DNA of 64,000 nucleotides from Candidatus Gastranaerophilales bacterium (GTDB lineage Bacteria; Cyanobacteriota; Vampirovibrionia; Gastranaerophilales; Gastranaerophilaceae): contig CALVAR010000002.1 of the NCBI GenBank assembly GCA_944325575.1, positions 45,505-109,504 of the forward strand. The letters are read 5' to 3'. Both the position numbers and the translations under genes were made by a program. This document shows, one piece after another, positions 61,610 to 64,000 of the stretch (its first letter is position 1; each line of letters begins with the position of its first letter). The notes beneath the pieces are model-generated. The model did no database searches, was not told the origin of the DNA, and saw only the letters and a list, made by a program, of their open reading frames with translations.

Positions 61610-62812
61610 ATGACGATATATAATTACATAGCATTAAGAAATCAATCAGAAATCGTTAACGGAAAAATAGAAGCCGAGGACGTAAAGGCAGCGCGTGAGG
61701 CAATACGTGCACTTGGTTTAATTCCTACAAAAGTTTTTGATGAAGGTAAAAAGGCAGCAGCTCCAAAAGTAAGATTGAGCCCGCTATCTTTGCAGGAATT
61801 GATAGATTTTACGGGAACATTTCGTACTCTTATTGGTACCGGTGTACCTATTATTGAGGGGTTGGTGTTTCTTGAAAAAGATGCTGTATCTTCACGTATC
61901 AGGCTGCTTGCAAGAGAAATAAGAAAACAGGTTATTGCAGGTGCAACTTTTGCTGATACGGTTGCCAAATATCAGGAAATATTCGGAAGTATATATGTAG
62001 GTTTGACAAAGGCCGGTGAAGATTCCGGTGAAATGGAAAAAACTCTTGATCGTTTGTCTGAACTTTTGAAAAAGCAGTCTGCCATCAGAGGAAGAGTAAT
62101 AGGAACATTGATATATCCATGTTTTGTTATCTTATTGGCCATTGTGGTTGTTACGGTCATGCTTATGTTTGTATTTCCTGCATTTAAAGAAATGTTTGAC
62201 CAATCAGGTGCAAAGCTTCCTATGGTTACTCAGATTTGTATCGATTTGGGCGAATTTTTAAAAGAATACTGGTATTTGACATTAATGGCACCGTTTTTAA
62301 TAGGCGGATTGATATATACTGCTTTTAAAAATCCGGTTTCAAGAAGAATTTTGGATGATTTCTTCCTTAAAGTTCCGTTGATTGGTGATATGCTTAAGTA
62401 TGCAAACTTCTCAAACTTTATTACCGTAATGTTTGTTGCTTATGAAGCAGGTATCCCGATTGTGGATTGTTTACATCTCGGTAACTTAACAATTGATAAC
62501 AGAACAATTAAAGAAAGAATTACAGATGCGATAGGCAAAGTTCAACAGGGTATACACCTTTCTACGGCTTTGCGTTCGGCTAATATTATTCCTTCAATGG
62601 TTTTATTTATGATTGCAACCGGTGAGCAAACAGGTAAACTGGGCGAATTGCTCCATCAGAGTGTTATATTTTTGGATAAAAAACTCGATGATATTATTGA
62701 CGCTTTGACAAAGATGATAGAACCTTTTATGCTTATAGTTATTGGTAGTATAGTAATGTTCCTTGCTTTGGCATTGTACCTGCCATTGTTCCAGTCTTAT
62801 CAAATATCGTAG
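61610..62812 (+). CDS. pilC: PilC/GspF-type inner-membrane platform protein
   Basis: 400 residues. Two homologous T2SSF cytoplasmic domains (about 60-190 and 265-390; IDFTGTFRTLIGTGVPIIEG, YANFSNFITVMFVAYEAGIP), three membrane helices. It anchors the PilB ATPase. It follows pilB by 12 bp. Confidence 0.95.
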   Translation: MTIYNYIALRNQSEIVNGKIEAEDVKAAREAIRALGLIPTKVFDEGKKAAAPKVRLSPLSLQELIDFTGTFRTLIGTGVPIIEGLVFLEKDAVSSRIRLLAREIRKQVIAGATFADTVAKYQEIFGSIYVGLTKAGEDSGEMEKTLDRLSELLKKQSAIRGRVIGTLIYPCFVILLAIVVVTVMLMFVFPAFKEMFDQSGAKLPMVTQICIDLGEFLKEYWYLTLMAPFLIGGLIYTAFKNPVSRRILDDFFLKVPLIGDMLKYANFSNFITVMFVAYEAGIPIVDCLHLGNLTIDNRTIKERITDAIGKVQQGIHLSTALRSANIIPSMVLFMIATGEQTGKLGELLHQSVIFLDKKLDDIIDALTKMIEPFMLIVIGSIVMFLALALYLPLFQSYQIS

Positions 62813-62836
62813 AAAACTTATATAAAGGATTTGTAA

Positions 62837-63151
62837 ATGAATAATGAAGAATTTGAACATTTTGAAGTAGAAGAATTGGGCGATAATGATTTTACCAATG
62901 GTGTATGGTCAGAGCGTGTTCTTGTAATTACTCAGGATTATGAAATCAAGGGATCTGTTTTTATGCCTAAAATCGGGAAAAGAAGCCGTGTGCTTTCTGA
63001 CATTTTAAACGGCAAAAAACGTTTCGTTGCTATAAAGGATTGTGAGGTTGCATACAGACAGCTGCCGAACAGACGTACTGAATTCCATGATTTTGTTCAA
63101 TTGAATATAAATTCTATAATAATTTTAAGACCTACAACTGATGAAGAATAG
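62837..63151 (+). CDS. hypothetical 104-aa protein at end of pilus operon
   Basis: Not recognised. A small beta-rich-looking soluble protein (VLVITQDYEIKGSVFMPK, RVLSDILNGKKRFVAIKDCE, DFVQLNINSIIILRP) with an acidic N-terminus. It is 24 bp downstream of pilC with an AAAGGA site, so it is the last gene of the operon. No membrane segment. The strand order recalls small c-di-GMP or chaperone-like domains, but that is speculative. Confidence 0.7.
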   Translation: MNNEEFEHFEVEELGDNDFTNGVWSERVLVITQDYEIKGSVFMPKIGKRSRVLSDILNGKKRFVAIKDCEVAYRQLPNRRTEFHDFVQLNINSIIILRPTTDEE

Positions 63152-63239
63152 CAGCGGTTTTTATACCCTATCTGAAATCGTATTATATTTTTACAAATAA
63201 AATGCTTGATTTCAGAGTTTGTCTATGGTGTAATAATTA

Positions 63240-63288
63240 CACACTGAAATGGGGTGTCTGCTCAGTTACCCTGGAAAGCGAAGCTTTC
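63240..63288 (+). repeat. degenerate tRNA-Ile 5' fragment with hairpin
   Basis: Sequence similar to the start of tRNA-Ile (GGTGTCTGCTCAGTTA) followed by hairpin GAAAGC/GCTTTC. It precedes the two better copies. Confidence 0.5.
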
Positions 63289-63362
63289 GAAGTTAGATTA
63301 CGCACGCCGTGCGCTCTAACACTGGGTTGAAAATTGAATATGTGGGCTGCTAGCTCAGGTGG
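63289..63362 (+). repeat. 74-bp tandem unit 1 ending in tRNA-Ile 5' end
   Basis: Contains a palindrome CGCACG/CGTGCG with flanking GTTAGA/TCTAAC, which resembles the D-arm/anticodon-arm region of tRNA-Ile folded back on itself. Ends with GGGCTGCTAGCTCAGGTGG, the first 19 bases of tRNA-Ile. Confidence 0.8.
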
Positions 63363-63384
63363 CCTAAAAAGCGAAAAGCTTTTT

Positions 63385-63516
<132 letters not shown>

Positions 63517-63521
63517 TTTAT

Positions 63522-63547
63522 AAAAAGAGCCTTTAAGGCTCTTTTTT
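63522..63547 (+). terminator. terminator after tRNA-Ile
   Basis: AAAAAGAGCC-TTTA-GGCTCTTTTTT. Confidence 0.85.
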
Positions 63548-63670
63548 AATGTCTTATTACCTGTGTTAATAGGTTTCTGGGACATTGAGACGGGGAAAAT
63601 TTAATAAAAAATCAAACAGACAGCACGATTGAGGCTGTTTTTTAGTATTGAGATGTACTGGTCATTTTGT

Positions 63671-63762
63671 CTTGGATTATTCGAGGTGTCGGAAAGTTCT
63701 CAGCTTCTCGACACCTTACGGGCTTGCTCGTCTAGCCTCGCATCGCCCTACCGAAAATCCGC
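63671..63762 (-). repeat. structured element, divergent copy C
   Basis: Read on the minus strand it begins GCGGATTTTCGG and ends AATAATCCAAGAC, matching the ends of copies A and B. The interior differs. It lies in the region after tRNA-Ile, which otherwise has no recognisable gene. Confidence 0.55.
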
Positions 63763-63782
63763 TGCACTCATCTACTCAATTC

Positions 63783-63885
63783 TTGCACTCTTTTGCACTC
63801 TATTTGTAAATTAAAAAAAACACATTAGGCTAAAATCGGCTTTGTGTTTGAAGTTAAGTCCAGTGCAAGAAAGTGCAAAAAAGTG
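63783..63885. repeat. inverted TGCACT/AGTGCA repeats
   Basis: TTGCACTCTTTTGCACTC (63783-63800) faces AGTGCAAGAAAGTGCAA (63862-63878) and its extension. The motif recurs within each arm. It may be a recombinase-binding array next to a tRNA, but no integrase is seen. The rest, up to 64000, shows only a 12-residue possible C-terminus on the minus strand (63962-64000). Confidence 0.45.
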
Positions 63886-64000
63886 TAACTTTATTTTCGC
63901 TTGCAAATTGAGATACCCCATACTATCAATGAGATTTGGATATCATTTTTAATACCTTAATTTACTTATTTATAATTTCTACAGCTCTTACAGTTTTTCT

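Noticed and set aside
63629..63814. 61-aa open frame after tRNA-Ile
   Set aside because: Covers structured repeat C and has no coding signal.

Overview
This is a 64 kb chromosomal segment of an AT-rich diderm bacterium. It best fits a gut Vampirovibrionia/Melainabacteria lineage of the Gastranaerophilales type, although taxonomy cannot be proven from sequence alone. In favour are the mlaE-mlaF-mlaD lipid-transport operon with an AsmA-like protein and a secretin (so an outer membrane), strong A/T codon bias, GatD-type peptidoglycan amidation, and several lineage-style proteins with an Asn-rich N-terminus followed by a short Ser-Phe motif. No rRNA, CRISPR array, transposase or intact prophage was seen.

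Layout. 0-6.5 kb: eno, small regulators and zinc-ribbon proteins, a YhcC-type radical SAM protein that ends inside a 197-bp inverted repeat, HEAT and LysM proteins, gatD. 6.6-10.2 kb: envelope operon (small exported protein, NoeA-type methyltransferase, membrane sulfatase-like protein, Rossmann protein). 10.25-10.9 kb: tRNA-Lys(CTT) inside a cluster of palindromic repeats with partial tRNA copies. 11-19.9 kb: EamA transporter, SF2 helicase, MmcQ-EVE protein, marR plus metallo-hydrolase, GT39 glycosyltransferase. 20-30.5 kb: housekeeping genes (fusA, glutaredoxin, trpS, coaBC, nif3-like, an aminotransferase, rpsB-tsf). 30.6-48.9 kb: an exported HExxH protein, mlaEFD, an esterase, a CNNM/CorC-type protein, a probable ADP-ribosyltransferase toxin, WG-repeat and AsmA-like proteins, a two-component system, and a 983-aa orphan protein. 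49-52.2 kb: a dxs-like gene behind a MerR-type promoter, then a second repeat cluster that cuts off an MFS pump gene next to its MarR regulator. 52.3-55.9 kb: GH57 glucan enzyme and a U32-related protein. 56.2-63.2 kb: type IV pilus/type II secretion operon (PilP/GspC-like, secretin, PilB, PilC). 63.2-64 kb: tRNA-Ile(GAT) with tandem partial copies and a third structured repeat.

Most noteworthy: (1) a family of structured palindromic elements concentrated at the two tRNA genes and at two other junctions, with base-pair-preserving differences between copies and duplicated or folded-back tRNA pieces; (2) ten genes whose start codon lies 6-7 nt after a -10 box with no Shine-Dalgarno, implying widespread leaderless mRNAs; (3) an R-S-E class ADP-ribosyltransferase candidate; (4) five otherwise different proteins sharing an Asn-rich leader plus Ser-Phe motif; (5) clear operators for MarR- and MerR-type regulators.
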